64,000 nt of DNA from Opisthocomus hoazin (Eukaryota; Chordata; Aves; Opisthocomiformes; Opisthocomidae), in NCBI RefSeq assembly GCF_030867145.1, contig NC_134429.1, positions 21,561,115 through 21,625,114 of the forward strand, written 5' to 3'. A model generated the notes under the pieces. It made no database searches, was not told the DNA's origin, and saw nothing but the letters and a program-made list of their open reading frames with translations. This document shows, piece after piece, positions 36,391 through 47,851 of this stretch. The first letter of the stretch is position 1. Every line of letters starts with the position of its first letter. The position numbers were made by a program, and so were the translations under genes.

Positions 36391-37230
36391 GCTCTAGGCT
36401 GGAGCAACCCTCTGCCACGCTTGGTCTTTTGAGTTGTGCAGCCGCCCCTTCCCCCCCTTCCCCGCCAATTCCCACCCAGGGCTGCTGGGAAATGAAGGGA
36501 TAATGAAGTTAGAGTCGGGTCTCAAAGAAAGAAATGGACGCGAAGCTACGCGGAGTGGGTACTTAAATAAATGTACGTGTGCTGTGTGAGGTGGGACGTG
36601 CCTGACGACTCCATGCGTGTAACGGTGTGAGCGGCTTTTTAAGGAGCTCTCCTTGCGCCGGAGGGACGGCTGGCGCTCGCCTAGCGCCGGCAGTTCTGCC
36701 GTGGCATCTGAAAGCTCGCGATGAAGCTTACCTTCCCCAAGGGAGTGCGGCTCTGCCCCTTTCCTTGAACGCTCGCCGAAAGGATCAGCTCCTCTGTTAA
36801 ATTTGTGCCTTGTTTCTACTTTGTTTTGTCGAGCTTCGGCTGCTTCCGACTGTTTCTTTCCCACATTTCTCACCGTTGAGATAATTTAGCTGCTACTTAA
36901 CTTGAAACACATTGTCTGGAGGAGCCGGACAATGCTCCGAGCTCCTGTTTTTCGCTGTGGGGATGTGTATTTGTCTGCAGTAACGCGCTCCGGGGTTGCT
37001 GTGACACTGAGAACCCTTTCCCGAGTACTCCCAGGGTGGGGAAGGTCACCGACTGTGCCCGTGTGCCCCGAAGTCGCAGCTGCGCTCTCCCCCTTCCCCC
37101 TTCCACTCACCACGAAGGCAGAAAGTCTCTGGTTTAAACGCACCTCGGGCCTGGAGTGAGAAACGTCGCGGTGAAAACTTACTCCGGTCATCTTCCCCTC
37201 AAGGACGACAGAGAGGTTTATGCAACTTGT
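36391..37230. other. Spacer between convergent ZBTB48 and KLHL21
   Basis: About 840 bases of mixed composition without a supported gene or repeat. It lies between the ZBTB48 poly(A) signal and the likely KLHL21 poly(A) signal. Confidence 0.5.
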
Positions 37231-39521
37231 TTTATTTAACTTGACTGCTGCAAGTAAATTCAAAAACAAACTATGAGAATAAAAATACATTATCTGCGAA
37301 TGTAAAATGCCTTTGTTTCAAAGGATGGTATTTGAACTGTTATCAAGGGTTCGGACACAATGAATTTTACAAAAATTAAATACGGATCCGTAACTGCTCA
37401 GCTGGTTGGGAATCGGGGGGGGCGGGTCCAGCAGCGAGCGCTGCAGCGTGAGGTGGCGTGTGCACGCTATTTATAGTCCAGCATAAATACCTCGGCCTGC
37501 AGCGCGAGCTCAGCTGCGCGGCGCGCGCCGTCACGCCCCGGGGACGCGCTGCCTCGCCTCGCCGGTTGCCTCCAGCGCCCAAGAGCTGCCCCGGACCGCG
37601 GGGCCCTGCAGGTGCCCCCGCTGCAGCAGTGCCGGGGAGGGTTTGGGACGCGAGGCCCCGCCACAGCCCCGTGCCGGCATGCGGGGTTTCAAGGCACTGT
37701 CAAAGCTTCGGAGCGGGAGGACGGCCCAGTTCGGGAGCGCTTCCCCAGGCGCCGCAGCTGAGGAGCTCGGCACGGCACAGCGTGAGGGGCAGAGCGGCTC
37801 CTCTGGAAGCTGCGAAGACGCTGAGGTGGAGATGGGGCTGCGACATGTCTCCATCCACGGGCGCGCCAGCAGGCATGCGATCCAAGTGCATGGGCTTCCC
37901 ACCTCTGAATTAAGTTCAAATTTTTTTTCCTATTGGTTAAAAATGTAAGACGGAAAAAGTGAACGCATCCGGCCAGCGCTCCAGCCGTTGTGTACACGCT
38001 TCACAGCTTTCCTGAAGGTGCGGCGCTCGTTTTCGGCCGAGCCATGCTGCAGTTTTACCTGTTTGCTTGTTCAAGAAACATTCCACGAGTGAACTGCACG
38101 CAGCTTCTCTTCAGCTAAGGTAGACAGAGGAAATACAGCCCAAGCTAGCTAGGTCACTTGGGCGAGCATAAAGGCAAATCTTACAGAGGCCAAAAAAACC
38201 AGCAAACCCCAGACAAAAAGAAAAAACTCCTAAAATAACTACGCTTTCAATCCACACCACTCTGGCTAACTCCTACACCTTCACCCAAACACCTCAGTGC
38301 CGGATCCCGAGGGCCCCTGCCCAGGTGCGGCGGGTTCCTTCGCGCGAGGCGACGCACGGAGCAGCAGCTCTGCCAGGCAGCAGCGAACCCCCGGAGGAAG
38401 CTGCGCTCACCTTTCCCCACGGGCTGGGGGTTTTCTGAACTAGTGCAGCACCAGCTCAGCTCCTTTAAAACGGTGGAAATAAAAACTCGCCCTCACTGCA
38501 CGGGGCCTGTCTGCCCGGCCGAGAGCCCAGCACAGGAGAACCCGCGGCGAGCGAGGAGCAGGTTTTGCTGCCCAGTTCAGCCCTGCTGCCAGGCAGCCCC
38601 ACCGCCGCGGGGAGGGAGAGCGGCTCCTCGCCGGGGGCTCGGCCGCCAGCCCCGGGAGTGGCTCCTGGGGCCGGAGCGAGGGGCAGCCGCTTCTCCCCTT
38701 CCCCTGAAGGAGGGCGCAGCAGGGGCGATCGGAAACGAAACCAATCCAGCTGTGAGGATGTGACTGAAAGATAAATAAGGTTGTTTCTTCTTAGAAGGAA
38801 AAAGTGCTTTTCTAGGAAGGGATGGAAAACAAATACCTGCAAAAGTTTAAATGCTGCAACTTAAAAACCCCACCAAAATACAGGAGGAACTGAGGTTCAG
38901 ACAAAGGGAAAGGCAAAGCTTCATAACCCAGCCTCAGTGAGATCCCTGCTATGAGACATCTGCTGCTGCTGCAGGCATGAACGGGAACCGAGGGCCGTGG
39001 CGGCAGGGCAGGAAGGGCCGTGTCCTCGTGTTGGCCTCTCGCCCCTAACAGGCCTCCGGCGCTCTGGGAAGGCCTTTCCCCCTCTCACCACGCAGAGGAA
39101 GACGTGCACAGGAGGTGGGGACCAGACCACCGTCCTACCAAACAGGTTCCTCCCTAAAAAGAAACTGAAGAACGGAGTCTGGTGGCAAGGGAAGCGTTAC
39201 GGGGTGAAGGAGCGCCCAGTGAAAGGTGTCTCAACACACGCGGTGAGCTGCGATGCTGCGGTGCCGCTCGACGCAACGCCTTTCCTCAGGGTTCACCTCC
39301 TGGGTCTCTGCGGGCAGAGAGGGGCCGAGGGACGCCGCAGCGGAGGCCTCGCTGTCTGCCGGCCGCGGTTCCACAACAGCTCCTTGCACGCTCACAGTAA
39401 CTCCCTCTACGATCAGTACGTTTTTGTTTCCAAGCACCAGTTTGCCTCTGCCTTCTCTCAAAGCAACACTGGTTCTGGATAACGAACACGCGTCGAGCCA
39501 GGGGCACAGCGCCTTCCCCTG
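37231..39521 (-). other. KLHL21: Probable KLHL21 3' UTR
   Basis: TTTATT at 37231-37236 reads AATAAA on the minus strand, about 2.3 kb beyond the stop. A long 3' UTR is usual for KLHL21. Several AT-rich islands are present (for example ctatttatag near 37468). No nearer signal is obvious, but the true end was not proven. Confidence 0.5.
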
Positions 39522-42500
39522 CTAACGAAGCTCGTTAAGGTTCTGGTTGTGGAGGTTCTGGTGCTGCCTGCTCAGGTTGATGGTGTTGTCCAGCGCGATG
39601 CCGTCGTCCTCCTGCGTTGTTTCCGGCATGAACTGCCGGAATATGCTGACGCTGCCATGCCAGAAGATGGGCTCGGGCAGTCGGCCCACCACGCTCCACG
39701 TTCGCGTCTCGGGGTCGTAGGCTTCCAGGACATCCGAGAGTTCAAACGTGTTATCATAGCCCCCGGAGACATAGAGCTTCCCGCCGAGCACGGCCACGCT
39801 CCCCCCCACGTGAACCTGCAGTGGGAAATCAACGCACACAGCACTGAGCACGGAGGGCTCTGCCCCATCGGGCAGACGGCGAAGGTGTCGGGTGCTGTCC
39901 TGCAACCGCGCGCTCGGACGGGGCTCAGCGCCCGCCGGCTCCGCTGCGGCTCCGAGCCAGCGCTGCCCAGACACCGGGAGGAGACGGAGTCCTCTCGCTT
40001 TGCTCAGCTCGTGCGCGCTGGGCTGAACGCACGGCTGCGCAATCACAGACCAGGACTTTTTTCTTCCAGGCGACTGTGATACGCTTAAACACACTTCATG
40101 TGCAAGGGGTCAGGATCTAAAGAGCCCCTGGTTTTCCAGAGGTGAACGAAGCCAAACATTAACGCTGGAAGGCATCCAGCAGGTCAGTACGCGTCCTACC
40201 TGAAGCATGGCCGGGATTTTATCCCACTCATTCTTCGCCGGATTGTAAACATCCACTTCGGCCGAGTCATCTCTGTGGGAGATAACACAAAATTACTCCT
40301 CTGCGTTCTAAACACACCCCCACGGCGTCTCCCACCTGCCCGAAGGAGGGTGACAGCGACAGATGAGGGACATCGCGCTGACACAGGAATGCGGAGGGGA
40401 CAAGGCCAGGGCAGCCGGAGGAGCGCTGCCAGTCACTCCAAGACAGTCCTGTTGCAGAGGGATTGAAAGGGCTGCAAGGAGCATTTTATCATCACCACAG
40501 AACGGCTGGAAGGGACCGTAAACCTCATCCCGCTCCACCGCCCGCCGTGGGCAGGGACACCTTCCACCGGACTGGGCTGCTCCACGCGCCGTCCAGCCTG
40601 GCCTTGTCTTTGTATCTATCGCGACATTGCACACCGCCACGCATTGTGCGGGTGACAAAGTGCTGCTGTCGATTGCTGACATGAATCTGAGCAGGGGAGG
40701 GGGTGAAAATAAACGAGAACTCCCACCTACAGCAGCAGTGTCTCTTTAGCAAACCACAACATCTAGAAACCTGTCTGCTAAGCCCGGGGCGCGCCGTGGG
40801 CCTTTCTGGTCAGGCTCTGGACAGGCACTCCTACGGTACCCATACTATACACACTCTAAAACAGTTTCTTTAGTTTGAGTTAGTTTAGTGATGTACCTAG
40901 CACTGAACTGAGATTCACCTGAACGAAACATCTCCAACATGGGCACACACCAGCGAGCGCTCCGCGCCCCACGGAGCTGCACCAAGACCCACCTCTCCTC
41001 CTCAGAACTGCTCCAGACCAAGAGCCGGTACCTGCCTCGGGACACCGCACTTGGGACTGACATGCTGCTGCCGAGCCGTCTGTCCCTGGAAGAACGGCTG
41101 CTGCCCACCGTGCTGCCGTGACCGGCAGCAGGCGAAGCGGAGACCCCGACGGACTGGGAGGGCAGGGCCAACCAGGACCTGCTGCCCCGGCTCAGGGCGA
41201 GCTCCAAGCAGGACGCAGCCGCAGACCCACCTCGGCCCCGCTGCTGTGCCCTGTCGACAGCGATAAAACTCGCCCCATGGAGGGGACCGTCAGTCAGAAG
41301 CGTTACTCTGAGCTATTTGACACTAACCGACTTTTATTCGTAACCTACTCCGCTGTCCTCCAAAGATGATCTCACAGCTTTACACAGAGCAGCAGCCCAC
41401 GTGCAGCACGTGAAATGAGGGGATAAAAACCTGACCCCAGTAATCTCCTCATTAACTCCTGCGTAAGTCATCAGAAATACTGAAGCGTCGATCATCAGCA
41501 TTTTAAAAAGGGTAAGAAAAAGGAGAACCCGTAGGATCGGCTTGTGTCAAGGAGCCTAACGGCCAGAGCACCCCGCCAGTGTTTACTGGAAACCCGCTGA
41601 CTCAGACTGCCACCCGCAAACAACTGCCAGCGACCCAGACGCGGGGCTGAACTCACATGAACCAACTAAAAGGTCCGGGGCAGAAGCTGCTACTCCATGC
41701 AGAGCCAAGAGGAGATGGAAAAAAGAAGTGTCTGGAGGCTGTCAGAGAAGTCTATGTTTGCTCAGAGTCAACACAACAAGACGAAATGCTGCAGTCCCAG
41801 CACGCCTTTCAGTTTATTTTTAATTGAGTGGATAACTGAAGTGCCTGCGCCACCAGGACAGCTTCGGATGGGTAATTAAGTCCCAATTTGGAAAGGTGCT
41901 TAAAAATAGCGACCAATCACTCCATCTTCAGTCCCCTTATCTCTGCTGAGACGGAGGGTGTCCTCTCCTGCGCTACAGTTTAACGTCTTCTTGGAGCTTA
42001 CTGGCTTATTTATAGCAACCCGGGGGGCTGAACCAGAAGCCAAACCAAGACATCTATTTCCAAGCAGCGCTGCTGGCTTCAGCCAGACTTTCGCCTGGCA
42101 GCTGCCCAGCCCGCCGGCTGAGATTCAGACAGCTTAGCACAATTTGGAGCGTAGCTCTTCAGCGGCTTCGCTGTGACAGAAGCGAAGCACAGCAGCGTGG
42201 CGGTTCGCAGCCCCCCCCGCAGCGGCAGCACCGCTGCGCCCTCCCGGCGCGGCGCTCTCCTACAACCACCCGAAAATCCGCACGCCCTCCCGGGGAACGC
42301 TGGACGTGCTCCTGCTGCTCACCTGACGAAGTACATGAGGCCATTGAGGGTGACGGTCTTCGGGGCGAAGGACCAGGGAGGCAGGTGGCCGCAGTTCACC
42401 AGGGACCACAGGTCGCTGTCGGGGTCGTAGCACTGCATGACCATGGACTCCTTGCCTGCCAGGGAGCCTATGGCGAAGAGCTTGCCCCGGCAGGCGGTGG

Positions 42501-45076
42501 TGGAGCAGTTGTCCATGGGGTAGAGCATGGGCTGCAGGGCCTCCCAGCTGTCCAGCGAGTGGTCGTAGCGCTCCGTGCTGTCGGAGGCGATCACGTACAG
42601 CAGCCCGTCCAGCACCGTGGAGCTGTGGTACTCTCTGGCTTTCAGCATGGGGGACACCTCCGTCCACTCGTTGACGCTGGAGTTGTACCTCCAGACGCAG
42701 TCGTACAGCCTCGAGCCGTCCGATCCCCCTGCGGCACAGCACGCCCCGTTTCAGAGCGGGTCTGCAGAGCTCAGAGCTCCGCGGGGCAATGGAGGACAGC
42801 GCTTGGCTCGGGACCGGGGTCTGCGTTACGTCTTCCAGCTACACCTTCGAAACACCCGCGGGCACTTTCTGCTTCCCAGGGCCGAGCACTCTGTTTCGGT
42901 GCTGGGGGGCACAGCAGCGTGCACAGGGAGGACTTTAATGGAAGTTTCGCACTGTTTCTTTCCCAGCAAGCCAGGAAGGATTTCTCCCACGTCCTTCCCA
43001 GTCTGTGCTCAGCCACGACTGAGAACGAGTCTCCCAGGTTTGACCACCTCCATCCTTCCAAACAACCCTTTTCTTCCCCGTTCCGCCTGCCCTGCTCCAT
43101 CGCTGTCCAGAAGCTGCTGTGACGCAGCAAGACTCACCGGTGCCCGGCTGCCAAGGCAGCGTTCCCACTGGCAGCGCGGAGCCTTCCAGCCCTCCTGACA
43201 CTACGCAGAGCCACCGCGGAGCCCCAGCAGCAGCGGCCGCCTCGCCGACGCACAGGGCTCCCGGCAGCGTCGGCACCCCCGACCTGCTGGGACTGCTCCG
43301 GAAAGCTGCCCCGGGACGTAAGAGCGTCCAGACAACCAAGCTGTCTGGAAGCCCAGCTTTTTCACAACCCTGCCCTCAGAGCAGAGCCTTGTTTCCGCCC
43401 CTGACCAGAGAGCAAACAGTTTTCCGTTCACCTGCATCTGACCTGCGCTTCAACCCCCTGCCAGCGCGCCCTGCACACGCTGTTCTGCAGCGCCCGGTTT
43501 CTGGGGCCTTGGTTTGCTATGGCTGCCTCAGGGCGGCCGCTCGCGCTACGGGGACGCAGCTCACAGGGGACACGTCCGCGTCACCTGGGCAGAGGAACGA
43601 CAGCGGGAGGCAGGGTGCGTGCTGGGGAAGGCGCTGCCTGGCCGAGGAGCCTGGGGCTTGCTGACGCGTCCTGGCCTCGGGGACACGCTCGGCTGCTGAT
43701 TCACGGGGCGCTGCGCCCAGCCGCCGCCCTCACAGCCAGAAATGCAAAACCCTCTCAAGTCCCTCCTGTCCCCCTGAGCGAGCCGCCAGAAAGTTCCACC
43801 CGTGCAAGACCTGTGACTTCTGCCCGCGTGCCCAGGAGCATTAGTCACGACGAAATGCTTCCTGGCTTGGGGCCAGCTGCTAAATGCAGCACCGGCCCCA
43901 GGAGCCCCTACGCCTGCCTTCGGGCTGCGGCCGCTCGCAGCCCCAGCAGCTCCAGATTCCCTGGGACCCCCTGAAACGCCGACTCTCACTGCTCGCGCCC
44001 ACGTGGCCTCACGGGAAACCTCAGCACTGGCGCGCCCGCACCCCGCACCCCTTACCGGTGACGTAGATGTCGTTGCCCAGTGCGGCGACGCTGTAGCCCC
44101 CGCCCAGGTGCTCGGGGAACTCGGCCAGGTAGCGCCAGTGCCCGGTGCGCGGGTTGTAGCAGTCAACAGTGACGAGCTCATCGCAGTCGCGGTCGCAGCC
44201 ACCGACGAGGACGAGGATCTCGGCGAGGCCGGTGGAGGGCCGGGGGCGCATGCGGGCGCAGGGCCCGCGGTCGTGGCGGTCAAGGCGGGCGGCCTGGAAG
44301 TCGCGGGCCTCGCGCAGCAGGCGCAGGCAGGGCGGGCAGCGGGCCACCAGCGGCTCGCCCTCCACGTGGGCCAGCAGGTAGAAGCGGCGCACAAAGGGCA
44401 GGCGGACGTGGGCCAGGAGCTGCGGCAGCAGCGGGGCGCGGGCGGCCGGGTCGGCGCGCACCCAGCGCAGCGCCAGCTGGAAGGCGGCCTCCTCCTTGGG
44501 CACGCAGAGCCCGTCGTCCCGCAGGTAGGAGAGCAGGCGCGGCAGCGGCAGCCGCTCCAGCTGGGCGCCCAGCTCGCCCACGTGCCGCAGGACGAAGCGG
44601 TGGGCAGCGGCCGCCAGCGCCGGGCAGGCGAAGGCCTCGGCGAAGTCCTGCATGTCCAGGGCGTTGGCGGGCTCCAGCTGGCGCGCCAGCCAGGCGCCGC
44701 AGGCCTCCTTGACGGCGGGGAACTGCAGCAGGTCGGCGGCGCGCAGCAGGCGCTCGGCGATGTCGGGGCCCAGCCCGCCCACGCGGCCGGTGTAGGCGAA
44801 GTCGAGGAGGCGCGCCAGGCACTCGGGCTCGACGCCGTGCAGCCGCACGCGCTCGGCCCGCGCCTCGCGCAGCGCCCCGCCGAACATGGCGCGGAAGTAG
44901 CCGGAGGCGGCGGCCAGGACGGCGCGGTGCGCCCCGAACTCGCGGCCGCCGGCCACCACCGTCACGTCCAGCAGGCTCCGCTCGGCCCGCAGCGCGCTCA
45001 GCCCCCGCAGCAGCGACACCGCGTGCGCCGGCTCTCCCGCCGCCGCTGCCGCCCCGCCGCCCGCGCTGGCCGCCAT
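39522..45076 (-). CDS. KLHL21: Kelch-like family member 21
   Basis: KLHL21 is a substrate adaptor of CUL3 ubiquitin ligase that marks Aurora B at the spindle midzone and supports cytokinesis. Four exons: 44056-45076, 42323-42728, 40200-40272 and 39522-39815. They are in phase and give 597 residues, the human length. Exon 1 holds the BTB domain (about 30-135; [19 protein letters not shown]), the BACK domain (about 140-245) and the first kelch blades ([16 protein letters not shown]). The other exons complete the propeller ([53 protein letters not shown]). The tail beyond the propeller is Asn/Gln-rich ([18 protein letters not shown]). It is divergent with PHF13 across an 865-bp CpG island. Confidence 0.95.
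40273..42322 (-). other. KLHL21: KLHL21 intron 2
   Basis: A 2-kb intron carrying a CR1 fragment (40496-40606). The rest shows no gene. Confidence 0.6.
40496..40606 (-). mobile_element. CR1 LINE 3'-end fragment
   Basis: The plus strand reads ggctggaagggacc, then aaacctcatc, gccgtgggcagggacacctt, ggctgctcca and gtccagcctggccttg. In order these are the hallmark words of the avian CR1 3' region in antisense, so the element lies on the minus strand. It is short and diverged (for example compressed around 40526-40546), hence old and inactive. The terminal ATTCTATG repeats are not visible. Confidence 0.85.
42729..44055 (-). other. KLHL21: KLHL21 intron 1
   Basis: A 1.3-kb GC-rich intron in which no exon or repeat was recognised. 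Confidence 0.55.
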
Positions 45077-45941
45077 GCCGTACGCTGTGTCAGCCCGAGG
45101 GCAGCCTGCGGGACGGGGAGAGAAAAGAAGGAAGGAGCGTTAGGGCCGGGAGCGCGGCCTCGGCCCGCGGCGCCGATGAACCGAGCGGACCCGGAGAACA
45201 GCCCCCCCCCCACCCGCCCCGCCCCGCCCCGCAGCGGCCGTTGCGTAAGGCCCGGGCGCTGCCAGCCGCCCTCCCCGCCCGCGCTCGGCTTCCCGGGGTC
45301 CGGGCGGGGCTGCGGGAGCTGCAACCGAGCCCCGCGCCCGTCTCCCGGCTCCCCCGCCTCGCTGCTCGGCCCCGCACGCCCGCGGCCCCGCCCGGCCCCG
45401 CGCACCGGCCCCTCCCCGCGTCACGCACGCAGGCCCGGCGTCACGCACGCAGCCCCGGTGAGGGGCGCGGCAGGACCCCGCGGGCAGCGCTCCCTGCTCA
45501 CGGACGAGCGGCGGCTCCCCGACCCCGACCCGCGGCTGCGCGCTCCGGGACCGGGCCTGGCTCGGAGCCCGCCGGAAGGCGCCGGGAGCCGGGGGCAGGG
45601 CCCGGGGACACGACCTGCCGGAAAGGGGGGGGGGCTGCCCCGCTGCCCCCGGGCCCGCCCCGCTGCCCCCGGGCCCGCCCCGCGCCGAACCCCCTCTCCG
45701 CGCTCACCGCTCCGCCCCGCGCCCGCCGCTCCCGCAGCGCCACCGCCCCGGCCCCGCCCCGGCCCCGCTCCCGGCGGCCCCCGCGGCTCCCGGCGGCCCC
45801 CGCGCGCGCGGACTACGGCTCCCGGCAGGCCCCGCGCGCGCGGCCGCCCCCTCGCTGCCTCCCGCCGGTACCGAGCGGCTCGCGGGTGTCGGCGCTACCC
45901 GGGAGCCGCCGTCGCCCGGGCCCCGCCTCCCGCGCCGGGAC
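45077..45941. promoter_or_regulatory. Divergent KLHL21/PHF13 CpG-island promoter with ZNF143/THAP11-like site
   Basis: CpG-dense spacer between two divergent start codons. At 45812-45836 the sequence starts ACTACGGCTCCCGGCAGGC and continues CCCGCG, which fits the ZNF143/THAP11 (SBS) consensus ACTAC..TCCC.....GC..YGCG. The block GCTCCCGGCGGCCCC is repeated just upstream (about 45767 and 45786), so the site sits in a short tandem array. Alternating CG runs (45801-45810, 45833-45840) flank it. GC boxes are frequent at 45745-45770. No TATA box was seen. Confidence 0.6.
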
Positions 45942-47851
45942 ATGGACTCCGACTCCTGCGCCTCCCCGTTCGCCCCGGAGGTGAGCCGGGGCCCGGGGGG
46001 GGGGTGGCGGGGGGGCGTCTCCGCCGCTCGGCCCGGCCCGGCCCGGCCCGGCCCGGCCTGGCCTGGCCCGGCCGCGGGTGCCCGCTCGCCGCCGCCGCGG
46101 GGCCGGGGCCATCTTGTGCCGCCCGGGCGCAGAGGGCCGGGGCGACGAATGGCGGCGGCGCGCCCCGCCGGGTGCTGCCGCGGGGGGGGCGGCCCCGCCT
46201 GAGGGCCGGTACCGACACCGGGGGGGGAGCGGGCGGGGCGCGGCGGTGCCTTAACCCCCTCACCACCCCCCCCCCCCCGCTGAGCCCTTCCGTTACCCGC
46301 AGGACTTCTCCCCCGCCTCTCGGCGGCACCGCACCGTGGAGGACTTCAACAAGTTCTGCACCTTCGTCCTGGCCTACGCCGGCTACATCCCCTACCCGCA
46401 GGAGGTGAGGCGGCACCGGGCCCCGGGGGGAACCACAGCGCGGCTGCCGTGACTCGGCCCCCGGGGCAGAACCGGGGGCGGCCGGGAGGGGGCCGGGGCC
46501 CGGGGGGGCCGGGCGGCCGCTCTGCCCGGCAGAGACCCCTGTGGAGCGTGCCGGGGAGCGGGAGCCGGCGCTTGGGCGAGGTGGGACACGCGAGGCAGCA
46601 GGCGCCGTGCCCGGCACCGCACGTGACCCTGCTCTAAGTTAACGCTTTTATCCGACGTTTTCCAGGAAGCGCCGCTGAGGAACAGCCCCAGTCCCCCCAA
46701 CAGCACCGGGGGCACGATTGACAGCGATAGCTGGGACCCGCGGTTCAATGACATCCCCTCCGCCGTCTCCCTGCCCACCAAGAACAGGAAGAACTTCAGT
46801 CAGCTTAAGCGAGCGAAACCGTACGGTTCCCTGTTCCAGCGGGCAAAACCCGGCAACTTCCTGCCGGAGCGAAAGCAAATCGATAAGATCAGGAAGAAGA
46901 AAAAGCTGAAGAGGAGGGAAACGGAGGTGTCTGCGGAGGAGGACTACGAGGAGAAGCTGCTGGAGCTGGAGGCGGAGGACTCTTACGCAGAGACGCCAAT
47001 GAGCCCCTCGTCTGAGGGCGACCCTCCGTCTGCGGCCGAGCACTGCTCGGCGTGGGACTCTGACACGCCGTCCAGCGTCTCCTACCCTGCCGGGGCAGCT
47101 GAGCAGACGGTGGAGATCCAGAGCGTGGGCAAGCGAACGGTCATCCGGCAGGGCAAGCAGGTGGTCTTTCGGGACGAGGACGGCACCGGGGACGACGAGG
47201 ACATCATGGTGGATTCGGGTAGGTGGCCTGGCTGGCCGGGTGGAAGCGGGCTGCAGCTGCCCATCTCCTCGGTGCTTTGCATGTAGCATGAGGACGACGC
47301 CAAGGCGCGCTGCCTGGACACAACTAAGCAGCGTTTGGGTTTTCGGAGGGAAGGGAGGCGTTGGTTGGCTGCTTTTGCAATAAACCGAGTGAAAAGCTGC
47401 CGCGTTATAGAAGCAGCCGGTTCTCCTCTCCAGATTACGGCTTCTCTTGTACTGATGAGAGTCTCTGCCCGCGTGAGACTAGTTTCTCTTAAGACCTGGA
47501 AAAATCAGCGAAGTACCCGTGTGTGAAACCCAGGCAGTTAATTTAGTGTGAGAGGAGAGTAAACTGCCGGCGCAGGCAAGAGGTGTTGGCGGGTAAAATG
47601 TAGCTGTGCTGTCTCTCTTTGCAGATGACGACTCGTGGGACCTGGTCACCTGCTTCTGCATGAAGCCTTTCGCCGGGCGGCCGATGATCGAGTGTAACGA
47701 GTGCCACACCTGGATCCACCTCTCCTGCGCCAAAATCCGCAAGTCGAACGTCCCGGAGGTCTACATATGCCAGAAGTGCCGGGACTCCAAGTTTGACATT
47801 CGCCGCTCGAACCGCTCCCGGACGGGCTCGCGCAGGCGCTTTCTGGACTAG
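45942..47851 (+). CDS. PHF13: PHD finger protein 13 (SPOC1)
   Basis: PHF13 reads H3K4me3 and acts in chromatin compaction, the DNA damage response and germ cells. Exons: 45942-45980, 46303-46404, 46666-47218 and 47625-47851, all phase-compatible, 306 residues (human 300). The N-terminus has [19 protein letters not shown]. The middle is basic ([14 protein letters not shown], a likely nuclear signal), then acidic and Ser/Pro-rich. The C-terminal PHD finger is [20 protein letters not shown] with WIHLSCAKI and CQKC, giving the C4HC3 zinc ligands and the tryptophan of the methyl-lysine cage. The end, [19 protein letters not shown], is close to mammals. Confidence 0.95.

Noticed and set aside
44003-46408. 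801-codon open frame on the plus strand across KLHL21 exon 1 and the divergent promoter
   Set aside because: It is antisense to the confident KLHL21 BTB/BACK exon, low in complexity, crosses a promoter and PHF13 introns, and is explained by extreme GC content.
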